This document shows positions 25,664 to 33,175 of a stretch of 64,000 bases of DNA, in pieces. Within the stretch, counting starts at the first letter, position 1. Each line of letters starts with the position of its first letter. The position numbers were made by a program, and so were the translations under genes. Under the pieces are notes generated by a model. That model was not told the DNA's origin. It saw nothing but the letters and a program-made list of their open reading frames with translations, and did not search any database. This stretch comes from Candidatus Aalborgicola defluviihabitans (lineage in GTDB: Bacteria; Pseudomonadota; Gammaproteobacteria; Burkholderiales; Burkholderiaceae_C). The DNA is taken from assembly GCA_016705575.1 (NCBI GenBank), contig JADIXX010000005.1:1-64000 (forward strand), read 5' to 3'.

Positions 25664-25704
25664 GTTGAGGACAGAGCTAAAGGTCTGTCCCGCAAGGTTT
25701 CAGG
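25664..25704 (-). repeat. REP-like palindromic repeat between rpmB and rpmG
   Basis: GTTGAGGACAGAGCT at the left and GGTCTGTCCCGCAAGGTTTC at the right match the outer parts of the element at 10262-10319, with a shorter middle here. GGACAGA pairs with TCTGTCC. The element contains the rpmB stop codon (25700-25702). Confidence 0.65.
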
Positions 25705-25933
25705 CCTGACCCCGTGCGCGCAGGTCTGCGAGCACCACGTCAATACCTTTTTTGTCGATCAGGCGCAGGCCTGCATTACTGATACGCAGACGAATCCAGC
25801 GGTTTTCAGTTTCGATCCAGAAACGGCGGTATTGCAGGTTCGGCAGGAACCGGCGCTTGGTTTTGTTGTTGGCGTGGGAAACATTGTTCCCAACCATCGG
25901 GCCTTTGCCCGTGACTTGACATACGCGTGCCAT
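25700..25933 (-). CDS. rpmB: 50S ribosomal protein L28
   Basis: A 77-aa large-subunit ribosomal protein. Visible family sequence is MARVCQVTGKGPMVGNNVSH, NTKRRFLPNLQYRRFW and a C-terminal VRLRISNAGLRLIDKKG-like stretch (here IRLRISNAGLRL). First gene of the rpmB-rpmG operon. A hairpin with a T-run lies in the leader about 100 bp upstream. The stop codon falls in a REP-like element, which may have replaced the original last residues. Confidence 0.96.
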   Translation of the reverse strand: MARVCQVTGKGPMVGNNVSHANNKTKRRFLPNLQYRRFWIETENRWIRLRISNAGLRLIDKKGIDVVLADLRARGQA

Positions 25934-26031
25934 GAGGACACTCCGATACTTCTTAAACGGCCATCACTGGCGACCAGGACAGTCTGCTTGAGCAAACCGG
26001 CCTGATCTCGCTCTGGCCTCACCTCGCCAAT

Positions 26032-26058
26032 AAAAAAGGGTGGCGGTAACCCCCCGCC
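26032..26058 (-). terminator. Hairpin with T-run between trxB and rpmB (terminator or attenuator)
   Basis: On the minus strand GGCGG pairs with CCGCC, followed by ACCC and TTTTTT. It lies 76 bp after the trxB stop and about 100 bp before the rpmB start. It can end trxB transcription, or act as an attenuator if rpmB is read from the TATAAT box at 26127-26122. Confidence 0.5.
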
Positions 26059-26121
26059 AAGGTGACCCGGCGGATAGTGCTGGCGCGTAACCCTCACGGG
26101 TCGAACTCAGCAAAGCCAATT

Positions 26122-26127
26122 ATTATA
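26122..26127 (-). promoter_or_regulatory. Possible -10 box for the rpmB-rpmG operon
   Basis: A perfect TATAAT on the minus strand just after the trxB stop. No good -35 hexamer is found at 16-18 bp spacing, and a terminator-like hairpin lies between this box and rpmB, so assignment is tentative. Confidence 0.3.
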
Positions 26128-26133
26128 GCGTAG

Positions 26134-27084
26134 TTAGTCTTGTCCCAGGAACCGCTGTGCGTCCAGCGCCGCCATGCAGCCGGTTCCGGCACTGGTAATG
26201 GCCTGTCGGTACACATGGTCCTGCACGTCGCCGGCGGCAAATACGCCCGGAATGGACGTTTGGGTGGCAAAACCTTTAAGCCCACCCTGGGTGATGATGT
26301 AGCCACCCGCCATGTCCAGTTGGCCCTGGAATATCTCGGTGTTGGGCGCATGGCCGATGGCGATGAAGCAGCCCGTCAGCGCGATCTCCTCGGTGCTGCC
26401 GTCGTTGACGTTCTTGACACGAATGCCGGTCACGCCAGAGGCATCACCCAGCACTTCGTCCAGTGTATGGAAAGTTTTGAGTTCGATTTTGCCTGAGGCT
26501 ACCTTTTCCATCAGCTTGTCGACGAGGATGGGCTCGGCCTTGAACTTGTCACGCCGGTGCACCAGGATGACCTTGCTGGCGATGTTGGACAGATACAGCG
26601 CCTCTTCAACGGCAGTATTTCCGCCGCCCACCACGCAGCAAACCTGGTCGCGGTAAAAGAAACCGTCGCAGGTGGCGCAGCCCGACACACCACGGCCCAT
26701 GAAGGCCGTCTCACTGGGCAAACCCAGGTATTTGGCCGATGCACCCGTGGCGATGATGAGCGAATCGCAGGTGTAGCTGCCGCTGTCGCCGGTCAGGGTG
26801 AAGGGTCGCTTGCTCAGATCCACCGCGCTGATGTGGTCGAACAAGATTTCGGTGTTGAAGCGTTCGGCGTGCTCCAGAAAGCGCTGCATCAGGTCCGGGC
26901 CTTGTACGCCGTTCACATCGGCCGGCCAGTTATCCACATCGGTGGTGGTCATGAGCTGGCCACCCTGGGCCATGCCAGTGACCAACACCGGGTTGAGGTT
27001 GGCGCGCGCCGCATAGACGGCGGCGGTGTAACCAGCGGGGCCAGAGCCCAGAATCAGGACCTTGGCGTGTTTGGAATCGGACAT
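26134..27084 (-). CDS. trxB: Thioredoxin reductase
   Basis: NADPH-dependent flavoenzyme that reduces thioredoxin, 316 aa. The FAD-binding motif is LILGSGPAGYTAAVYAARA, the redox-active CATC is at 136-139, the NADPH-binding motif is VVGGGNTAVEEALYL, and the C-terminal FAD motif is GVFAAGDVQD. The start at 27084 gives MSDSKHAKVL, normal for the family. It is divergent from the Crp-family gene, with 120 bp between starts. Confidence 0.97.
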   Translation of the reverse strand: MSDSKHAKVLILGSGPAGYTAAVYAARANLNPVLVTGMAQGGQLMTTTDVDNWPADVNGVQGPDLMQRFLEHAERFNTEILFDHISAVDLSKRPFTLTGDSGSYTCDSLIIATGASAKYLGLPSETAFMGRGVSGCATCDGFFYRDQVCCVVGGGNTAVEEALYLSNIASKVILVHRRDKFKAEPILVDKLMEKVASGKIELKTFHTLDEVLGDASGVTGIRVKNVNDGSTEEIALTGCFIAIGHAPNTEIFQGQLDMAGGYIITQGGLKGFATQTSIPGVFAAGDVQDHVYRQAITSAGTGCMAALDAQRFLGQD

Positions 27085-27204
27085 GGGTTAACCTTTTGTG
27101 ATATCAATGGGAGGCTTGGCCGTGTACATTGCGGGGCAATGTCGGCCATTTCAATACAAGCCCGATTGTAAGAAACACCATCTCCAAGTTTTGGGAACGA
27201 TTCA

Positions 27205-27879
27205 ATGTCAATGCTGAGCAACCTGGATTTGATTCGCCGGGTCTCCCTTTTTGCCATGCTCACACCGGCGCAGGCTGAATCCTTGGCGGCTGCGGTGACC
27301 AAAAAGCGCTTCAAGCGTGGCGAAACCCTGGTTGAGCAAGGCAAGTTGACACATTCGCTCTACATCATCCTGTCGGGTCGTACCCGCGTGCTGATGACCG
27401 ACAACAAGGCGCGCGAGGTAATTCTGGCCACCCTCAAGTCCGGTGATTACGTCGGTGAAATGAGCCTGATCGACAGCGAACCCCACTCCGCCACCGTGAT
27501 TGCCGATCAGCAGGTAGATGTGTTGGTGCTGGGGCGCGATGCCTTTTTGCGCTGTTTGGGCGAAAACACCGGCATGTCCTTTGCAGTGATGCACGGCCTG
27601 GTGCAGCGCCTGCGTAGCGCCAACCAAAAGATCAGTTCGCTGGCTCTAATGGGGGTGTACGGTCGGGTGGCCCTGGTGCTGCTCGACTCAGCTGTGGTCG
27701 ACGAAGAGGATGCCTTGCTCATCCGCGAGAAAGTCTCACGCCAGGATATTGCCAAAATGGTAGGCGCATCGCGCGAGATGGTGGGCCGCGTGATGAAAGA
27801 CTTTGAGGAGCAGGGTTTTATCAAAATGCTGGAAGGCGGCATGGTCCGGGTTTTTGAGCGTCGGGTGCTGCCGCGCTAG
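27205..27879 (+). CDS. Crp/Fnr-family transcriptional regulator
   Basis: A 224-aa regulator with an N-terminal cyclic-nucleotide-binding fold (FKRGETLVEQGKLTHSLYII, GDYVGEMSLIDSEPHSATVI) and a C-terminal winged helix (VSRQDIAKMVGASREMVGRV). The phosphate-binding glutamate region GEMSLID is kept, consistent with cAMP or another ligand. It has no N-terminal cysteine cluster, so it is not an oxygen-sensing FNR and is probably not the factor for the FNR-type boxes in this window. Location between trxB and ftsK. Confidence 0.9.
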   Translation: MSMLSNLDLIRRVSLFAMLTPAQAESLAAAVTKKRFKRGETLVEQGKLTHSLYIILSGRTRVLMTDNKAREVILATLKSGDYVGEMSLIDSEPHSATVIADQQVDVLVLGRDAFLRCLGENTGMSFAVMHGLVQRLRSANQKISSLALMGVYGRVALVLLDSAVVDEEDALLIREKVSRQDIAKMVGASREMVGRVMKDFEEQGFIKMLEGGMVRVFERRVLPR

Positions 27880-27939
27880 TCCTCAGGTCGACCGTTCAGC
27901 TCTGGCTTGCGTTAAGCTTGCCACGACTTCTGTTTTGAC

Positions 27940-30252
27940 ATGACCTATTCTCTCCACACTCTGCAAGCTTCCACCCCCGCTCCCCAGCGGGCATCCACTG
28001 GCATGGGCCGCTTTGCCAGCGAAATCGCCCTGATCGTCGGATTTGTGCTGCTGGCGCTCTGGCTGATTGCCCTTTTGACCTATTCAACCCAGGACGCCGC
28101 GTGGACGACCTCGGGCACCGGTTTGCCATTGGCCAACCGGGCCGGGCGGTTGGGTGCCTGGGTAGCCGATGTGAGCTATTTTTTGCTGGGGTTCTCGGTC
28201 TGGTGGTGCGTGGCGGTGGGAGTGCGGGTGTGGCTGTCCCTGTTGGCCAACCGGCTGCGGGGCGAGGCACGCAGCCGCATTCTGACCCGGCGCTGGGTGT
28301 TCTGGGTAGGTTTGCTGGTGTTGCTTTATGCGAGCACCACGCTGGAATGGGCACGTCTGTACAGCTTGGAGCCGCGATTGCCGGACCACAGCGGCGGAGC
28401 CCTGGGTTACCTGCTGGGGCCTTTGAGTGTGAAATGGCTGGGCTTTGCCGGCTCGGGCCTGGTGTCCATTGCCCTGGGGGTGATTGGTTCGGCTTTGGTG
28501 TTTGGTTTTTCATGGATGCATGTGGCAGAGCGCATGGGAGCCCGGGTGGACGCGCTGGTGCAGTCACGCAAGCAGCAAATTGAGCGCGCACAAGACCGCC
28601 AACTGGGTCAACAGGCCATGCGTGAGCGCGAGGAAATCCTGCTCGAAGAACGTGAAGAGGTGGTGGAGCATCACCCGAAGCCGGTGGTCATCGTCGAACC
28701 GGTCCTGGTGGAGCAGCCGCGCAGCGAACGCGTGGCCAAAGAACGGCAAAAACCCCTGTTCAGCGAAATGCCCGACAGCAAACTGCCCCAGGTGGATTTG
28801 CTCGACGGTGCACTGGTGCGCCAGGAAACCGTGGCTCCCGAGACGCTGGAAATGACCAGCCGCATGATCGAGAAGAAGCTCAAGGACTTTGGCGTGGAAG
28901 TGCGCGTGGTGCTGGCCCAGCCTGGCCCGGTTATTACCCGCTACGAGATCGAGCCGGCCACCGGTGTTAAAGGCTCGCAAATTGTGGGTCTGGCCAAAGA
29001 CCTGGCGCGGTCCCTGAGCCTGGTGTCCATCCGCGTGGTGGAGACCATTCCCGGTAAGAACTACATGGCGCTGGAGTTGCCCAACGCCAAGCGCCAGTCA
29101 ATTCGCCTTTCTGAAATTTTGGGCTCCCAGGTCTACAACGAGGCCAAGAGCATGCTGACCATGGGACTGGGCAAAGACATTGTGGGCAATCCGGTTGTGG
29201 CCGACCTGGCCAAGATGCCCCACGTGCTGGTGGCCGGCACCACCGGATCGGGTAAATCGGTGGGGATCAACGCCATGATCCTCTCGCTTTTGTACAAGGC
29301 CGAGGCGCGCGATGTACGCCTCTTGATGATCGACCCCAAGATGCTGGAAATGTCGATGTACGAAGGCATTCCACATCTGTTGTGTCCCGTGGTGACCGAC
29401 ATGAAGCAGGCTGCCTATGGCCTGACCTGGTGCGTGGCCGAGATGGAGAAACGTTACAAGCTCATGAGCAAGGTCGGCGTGCGCAACCTGGCCGGCTACA
29501 ACCACAAAATAGACGAAGCCAAGGCGCGCGGCGAATTTCTCTATAACCCGTTCAGCCTGACGCCCGAATCCCCCGAGCCACTGGAGCGCCTGCCGCACAT
29601 CGTGGTGGTAATTGACGAGCTGGCCGACCTGATGATGGTGGTGGGCAAGAAGATTGAAGAGCTCATTGCCCGCCTGGCGCAAAAAGCGCGAGCCGCTGGC
29701 ATCCACCTGATTCTGGCTACCCAGCGCCCCAGCGTGGACGTGATCACCGGCCTGATCAAGGCCAATATTCCAACACGCATCGCCTTTCAGGTGAGTAGCA
29801 AAATTGACAGCCGCACCATCCTGGATCAGATGGGTGCCGAGGCCTTGCTGGGCATGGGCGACATGCTCTACATGCCCAGCGGTACCGGCCTGCCAATCCG
29901 CGTGCACGGCGCGTTTGTGAGCGATGACGAGGTGCACCGCGTGGTGCAGTACCTCAAATCCCAAGGTGAACCCAACTACATCGAAGGCGTGCTCGAAGGC
30001 GGCACGGCCGATGGCGAAGGCGATTTGTTGCTCGATGGTTCCGGTGGTGGTGAAAAAGACCCGATGTACGACCAAGCTGTGGAAGTAGTGCTGAAGAACC
30101 GCAAGGCCAGCATCTCCCTGGTGCAACGCCATCTCAAGATCGGCTACAACCGCGCCGCCCGCTTGGTAGAAGACATGGAAAAGGCCGGCCTTGTCAGCTC
30201 CATGAGTACCAACGGGCAGCGCGACATCTTGGTGCCGGCGAGAATTGAATGA
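27940..30252 (+). CDS. ftsK: DNA translocase FtsK
   Basis: Septal DNA pump that clears and aligns chromosome dimers during division, 770 aa. Four N-terminal membrane helices lie in the first 190 residues. A short charged linker follows; it is much shorter than in E. coli and normal for this size class. The motor domain has Walker A GTTGSGKS at 433-440 and a Walker B-like VVVIDELADLMM. The C-terminal winged-helix gamma domain (KASISLVQRHLKIGYNRAA) recognises KOPS sites. Followed by a strong palindrome and lolA. Confidence 0.96.
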   Translation: MTYSLHTLQASTPAPQRASTGMGRFASEIALIVGFVLLALWLIALLTYSTQDAAWTTSGTGLPLANRAGRLGAWVADVSYFLLGFSVWWCVAVGVRVWLSLLANRLRGEARSRILTRRWVFWVGLLVLLYASTTLEWARLYSLEPRLPDHSGGALGYLLGPLSVKWLGFAGSGLVSIALGVIGSALVFGFSWMHVAERMGARVDALVQSRKQQIERAQDRQLGQQAMREREEILLEEREEVVEHHPKPVVIVEPVLVEQPRSERVAKERQKPLFSEMPDSKLPQVDLLDGALVRQETVAPETLEMTSRMIEKKLKDFGVEVRVVLAQPGPVITRYEIEPATGVKGSQIVGLAKDLARSLSLVSIRVVETIPGKNYMALELPNAKRQSIRLSEILGSQVYNEAKSMLTMGLGKDIVGNPVVADLAKMPHVLVAGTTGSGKSVGINAMILSLLYKAEARDVRLLMIDPKMLEMSMYEGIPHLLCPVVTDMKQAAYGLTWCVAEMEKRYKLMSKVGVRNLAGYNHKIDEAKARGEFLYNPFSLTPESPEPLERLPHIVVVIDELADLMMVVGKKIEELIARLAQKARAAGIHLILATQRPSVDVITGLIKANIPTRIAFQVSSKIDSRTILDQMGAEALLGMGDMLYMPSGTGLPIRVHGAFVSDDEVHRVVQYLKSQGEPNYIEGVLEGGTADGEGDLLLDGSGGGEKDPMYDQAVEVVLKNRKASISLVQRHLKIGYNRAARLVEDMEKAGLVSSMSTNGQRDILVPARIE

Positions 30253-30259
30253 ACCTTGT

Positions 30260-30297
30260 GGGTCAGACCACTTGGCACAGCCAATGTGCTCTGACCC
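30260..30297. repeat. Strong palindrome between ftsK and lolA
   Basis: GGGTCAGA (30260-30267) pairs with TCTGACCC (30290-30297). Inside, TTGG pairs with CCAA. No T-run follows. It resembles REP-type palindromes (GGGTCAGA...TCTGACCC) and is a cousin of, but different from, the GGACAGA palindromes at 10262 and 25664. It may stabilise the ftsK mRNA end or reduce read-through into lolA. Confidence 0.6.
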
Positions 30298-30306
30298 CAA
30301 CTGAAT

Positions 30307-30936
30307 ATGAAATTATTTACTACTGTTTTAATAGCTACCTGCGCACTATCCGCGAGGGCTGGAGGGCTAGAAAGCCTTGAATCATTTGTGAAAACGGTGA
30401 AAACTGCGCACAGCGAATTCACCCAGGTGGTGACCTTGCCAGCCAAGGATGGCCAGTCCACACGGACCAAAAAGTCCAATGGCACGTTCGAATTTTCGCG
30501 TCCTGGGCGTTTTCGCTTTGTTTACCAAAAGCCGTTTGAGCAGACCATCGTGGCCGACGGCCAAACGCTGTGGCTCTACGACAAAGACCTGAACCAGGTT
30601 ACAGCCCGCGCCCAGGCCCAGGCCCTGGGTTCCACGCCGGCGGCGTTGATTGCCTCGGCAGCGGATTTGCGTGCGCTGCAGGCCGACTTTGTGCTGGCGG
30701 CCGATGCCGACAGCGACGGGTTGGAATGGGTGCGCGCAACGCCCAAGGCCAAGGACAGCGCTCTGCAGTTTGTACGCGTGGGGTTTCGCGCCGGGCAATT
30801 GGCGGTGCTGGAAATCACCGACAGCTTTGGCCAGCGGTCCAGCCTGCGTTTCAATGCCTTTGAGGCCAATGCGGCGCTTGCGGCGTCCACCTTTCAGTTC
30901 AAGCCACCCGTTGGTGCCGATGTGATTCGCCAGTAG
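30307..30936 (+). CDS. lolA: Outer-membrane lipoprotein carrier protein LolA
   Basis: Periplasmic chaperone that carries lipoproteins from LolCDE to LolB, 209 aa. The mature domain has SFVKTVKTAHSEFTQVV, FEFSRPGRFRFVYQKPFEQ, ADGQTLWLYDKDLNQVTAR and a C-terminal half-barrel. The signal peptide (residues 1-18, hydrophobic TTVLIATCALSARA) is encoded almost completely by a sense copy of the 54-bp repeat at 30319-30372. Its 3' end overlaps the convergent histidine-kinase gene by 38 bp. The pair ftsK-lolA is a common order. Confidence 0.94.
   Translation: MKLFTTVLIATCALSARAGGLESLESFVKTVKTAHSEFTQVVTLPAKDGQSTRTKKSNGTFEFSRPGRFRFVYQKPFEQTIVADGQTLWLYDKDLNQVTARAQAQALGSTPAALIASAADLRALQADFVLAADADSDGLEWVRATPKAKDSALQFVRVGFRAGQLAVLEITDSFGQRSSLRFNAFEANAALAASTFQFKPPVGADVIRQ
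30319..30372 (+). repeat. 54-bp dispersed repeat encoding the LolA signal peptide
   Basis: ACTACTGTTTTAATAGCTAC at the left and CGCGAGGGCTGGAGG at the right align gap-free with the 56336 copy. It begins at codon 5 of lolA at codon position 1, the same phase as the ileS copy, and encodes TTVLIATCALSARAGG. Confidence 0.75.
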
Positions 30937-33175
30937 CGTCCAAGCGGGCTGGCGCGCAGCGCGGCAGTTCCACCGTGATGCAGGTTCCCGCGTCCGGGCT
31001 GGAGACAATGTCAATGCTGCCGCCCAACAACTCGTGCACGATGTTGTAAGCGATGTTCATGCCCAGGCCTGATCCGCCGTGGCCCAGTTTGGTGGTGAAG
31101 AAGGGGTCGTAAATCCGGTTGCGGGCGTCTTCCGTCATGCCAATGCCATCGTCGCTGAATTGCAGGGTGATGCGATCAAGCGCAGATGCTTCTGCACGCA
31201 ACAGCATGTGCCCGCTGGCACGCCCTTCAAAGCCATGCTGTAACGCGTTGCTGACGAAGTTGGTGATGAGTTGCCCCAAAGCACCAGGAAAGCTGTCCAT
31301 GGTCACGCCCTCGGGCAGTTCCAGCGTCAGCTGGTAGGGTGACTTCTTGTACATGGGCTCCAGCGTGAGGCAAACTTCGCGCAGGGTGGTCTGCAGATCA
31401 AACTGGCGGCGCTGGTCGCTGGACTGGTCTACTGCTACGCGTTTGAAACTGCCGATCAGGTGGTTGGCCCGGCCCAGGGCCCGCATCAGGATGTCAGTGC
31501 CACGCGTGGCGTTGTCGGTAAAGCGTTGCAGGGTGGAGCGGCGCAGTTCGCCCTTTGCGAATGCTTGTGTCAATTCGTTCACCTGCTCTTGCAAGGTGCT
31601 GCCCACCGTGACGCAATTGCCAATGGGAGTGTTGAGCTCGTGCGCTACGCCAGCCACCAGCGAACCCAGTGCCGCCAGCTTTTCGGAGCGCACTAACTCG
31701 GTTTGCATGGAGCGCACCGATTCCAGCGCAACGCTGAGATCGTGGTTGGCAATCTCCAACCGTTCGGTGCGGACCTGCACGCGGCGCTCGAGTTGTTGGT
31801 TCATGTCGCGAATTTCCTGCTCGACCGCCCGCTGGCGCGTCACGTCAACCAGGCTGAATAGCAACATCCCATCCGCACCAGACTGCATGGTGCGCCCGGA
31901 TAGCAGGCAGGTGAAGCAGTGACCATCCCGGTGGCGGTGTTCGATTTCCATGCGGTCCACTGAGCCGCTGGTGGCAAGCGCGCTGAGCAATTGCGTTCGC
32001 TGGCCTGGGTAGACCCAGAGTCCCAGCTCCACGGCGGAGTGGCCTATTACTTCGTCGAGCCGAAAACCAAACTGCTGCAACCACGCGTCGTTGGCTTCCA
32101 GAAATTGGTTGGTGTCGCTGCGCACCAGGCAATGGGGCACGGGCGAGCGGCGGAACATGCTGAGAAACTTGGCTTCGCTCTCGCGCAGCGAGTGCTGGGT
32201 GCGTTGCAGACGGCGGATGTAAAACAGCAGAGAATAGGTCAGTGTACCGATCAGGGCGATGGTCAGGGCGGTCAGTAGCACGCGCTCAAAACTGCGTCGC
32301 TCCCAGGGCGCGAAGACGCTGGCGTAGTCCCGCGCATAGACCGTGGTGATGGGAAAACCACTGAGCTTGCGGTAGGTGTAGAGCTTGGTACCTTCGTCAT
32401 CGTCCAGAAAGTCGTTGTCGTCAAATGAGCCTTCCACAGCACTGCCACGCAGGGTGGCCAGGCGTGGGTTGTCGCGCACGTCGCGGTCTACATAGCGCGC
32501 CTCAAAGGGCGAGCGCGCCAGAATGAAACCTTCGTCCGACAGCAGGGTCACACTGGCATTGTTCTCCTTGGCCACGCGTGCATACAAGGCGCCAAAGTAC
32601 GACAGGCGGATATCCACACTGATGACGCCCAGCGGTTCACCTTTAGGGCCGTAGAGCGTGCGTGCCACGGGAATGACCCACTGGCTGTCGTAAGCGCTGG
32701 CATAGGGGTGCCCCACCAAAACATGGTTGTCACCAGAATGCTTGAGCAGGTACCGAATGTGGCTGTGCAGTGAAGCCTGGGTGGCGTGGGTGGGGTAGTC
32801 GGGCGAGCTGATCCAGCTCAGGCCCTGTGGTGTGACGTATTGCAGCGCCTTGAGATGCCGGCTGTGCCCGATGTCGTGGGTGGCCACAATGCGCCGTATG
32901 GTGCTGGTGTCCTTGTCGCCTGGGCTGTCCTGCACCGCGCGGCTCACACGGTCAAGGGTGTGGACGGCATCCTGCAATGTCTGCGTAGCGTGTTCTTCCA
33001 GCAGACGTACGGCCACCAGTCCGTTCGTTGTTTCTGATGCCAGAGTCTGTTGGCGGTCCTGCGCAATGGCCCACCAGGTCTGGGCCACCAGGGTGACGAT
33101 GGTGATGGTCGCAAACGCCAGCAACAGCAACCGGGCACGTGACAGCGGGCGCATGGAAAAGGCGGCCAGTTTCAT
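30899..33175 (-). CDS. Membrane sensor histidine kinase (dCache-PAS-HisKA-HATPase)
   Basis: A 758-aa kinase. The first membrane helix is near residues 13-33 (ARLLLLAFATITIVTLVAQ). A periplasmic double-Cache-like domain follows (GHPYASAYDSQWVIPVARTL, GVISVDIRLSYFGALYARV), then a second helix (LLTALTIALIGTLTYSLLFY), a PAS domain (FLSMFRRSPVPHCLVRSDTN), a coiled coil and the phosphoacceptor VAHELNTPIGN. ATP-binding motifs are NFVSNALQHG, SDDGIGM and GGSGLGMNI. The ATG overlaps the solute-binding protein stop (ATGA). No response regulator is adjacent. The 3' end overlaps lolA. Confidence 0.9.
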   Translation of the reverse strand: MKLAAFSMRPLSRARLLLLAFATITIVTLVAQTWWAIAQDRQQTLASETTNGLVAVRLLEEHATQTLQDAVHTLDRVSRAVQDSPGDKDTSTIRRIVATHDIGHSRHLKALQYVTPQGLSWISSPDYPTHATQASLHSHIRYLLKHSGDNHVLVGHPYASAYDSQWVIPVARTLYGPKGEPLGVISVDIRLSYFGALYARVAKENNASVTLLSDEGFILARSPFEARYVDRDVRDNPRLATLRGSAVEGSFDDNDFLDDDEGTKLYTYRKLSGFPITTVYARDYASVFAPWERRSFERVLLTALTIALIGTLTYSLLFYIRRLQRTQHSLRESEAKFLSMFRRSPVPHCLVRSDTNQFLEANDAWLQQFGFRLDEVIGHSAVELGLWVYPGQRTQLLSALATSGSVDRMEIEHRHRDGHCFTCLLSGRTMQSGADGMLLFSLVDVTRQRAVEQEIRDMNQQLERRVQVRTERLEIANHDLSVALESVRSMQTELVRSEKLAALGSLVAGVAHELNTPIGNCVTVGSTLQEQVNELTQAFAKGELRRSTLQRFTDNATRGTDILMRALGRANHLIGSFKRVAVDQSSDQRRQFDLQTTLREVCLTLEPMYKKSPYQLTLELPEGVTMDSFPGALGQLITNFVSNALQHGFEGRASGHMLLRAEASALDRITLQFSDDGIGMTEDARNRIYDPFFTTKLGHGGSGLGMNIAYNIVHELLGGSIDIVSSPDAGTCITVELPRCAPARLDATGESHRHQRVA

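Noticed and set aside
26110..26140. A repeat copy at the end of trxB (TATTATAGCGTAGTTAG)
   Set aside because: The left block is only loosely similar and no GAGGGCTAG block follows; better explained as trxB end plus a -10-like TATAAT.
27095..27125. FNR box between trxB and the Crp-family gene (TTGTGATATCAA)
   Set aside because: The half-sites are separated by 2 rather than 4 bases, so it does not fit FNR or CRP.
27205..27879. Crp-family regulator as the FNR protein acting on the boxes in this window
   Set aside because: It lacks the N-terminal cysteines that hold the oxygen-sensing cluster, so FNR/Anr must be encoded elsewhere.
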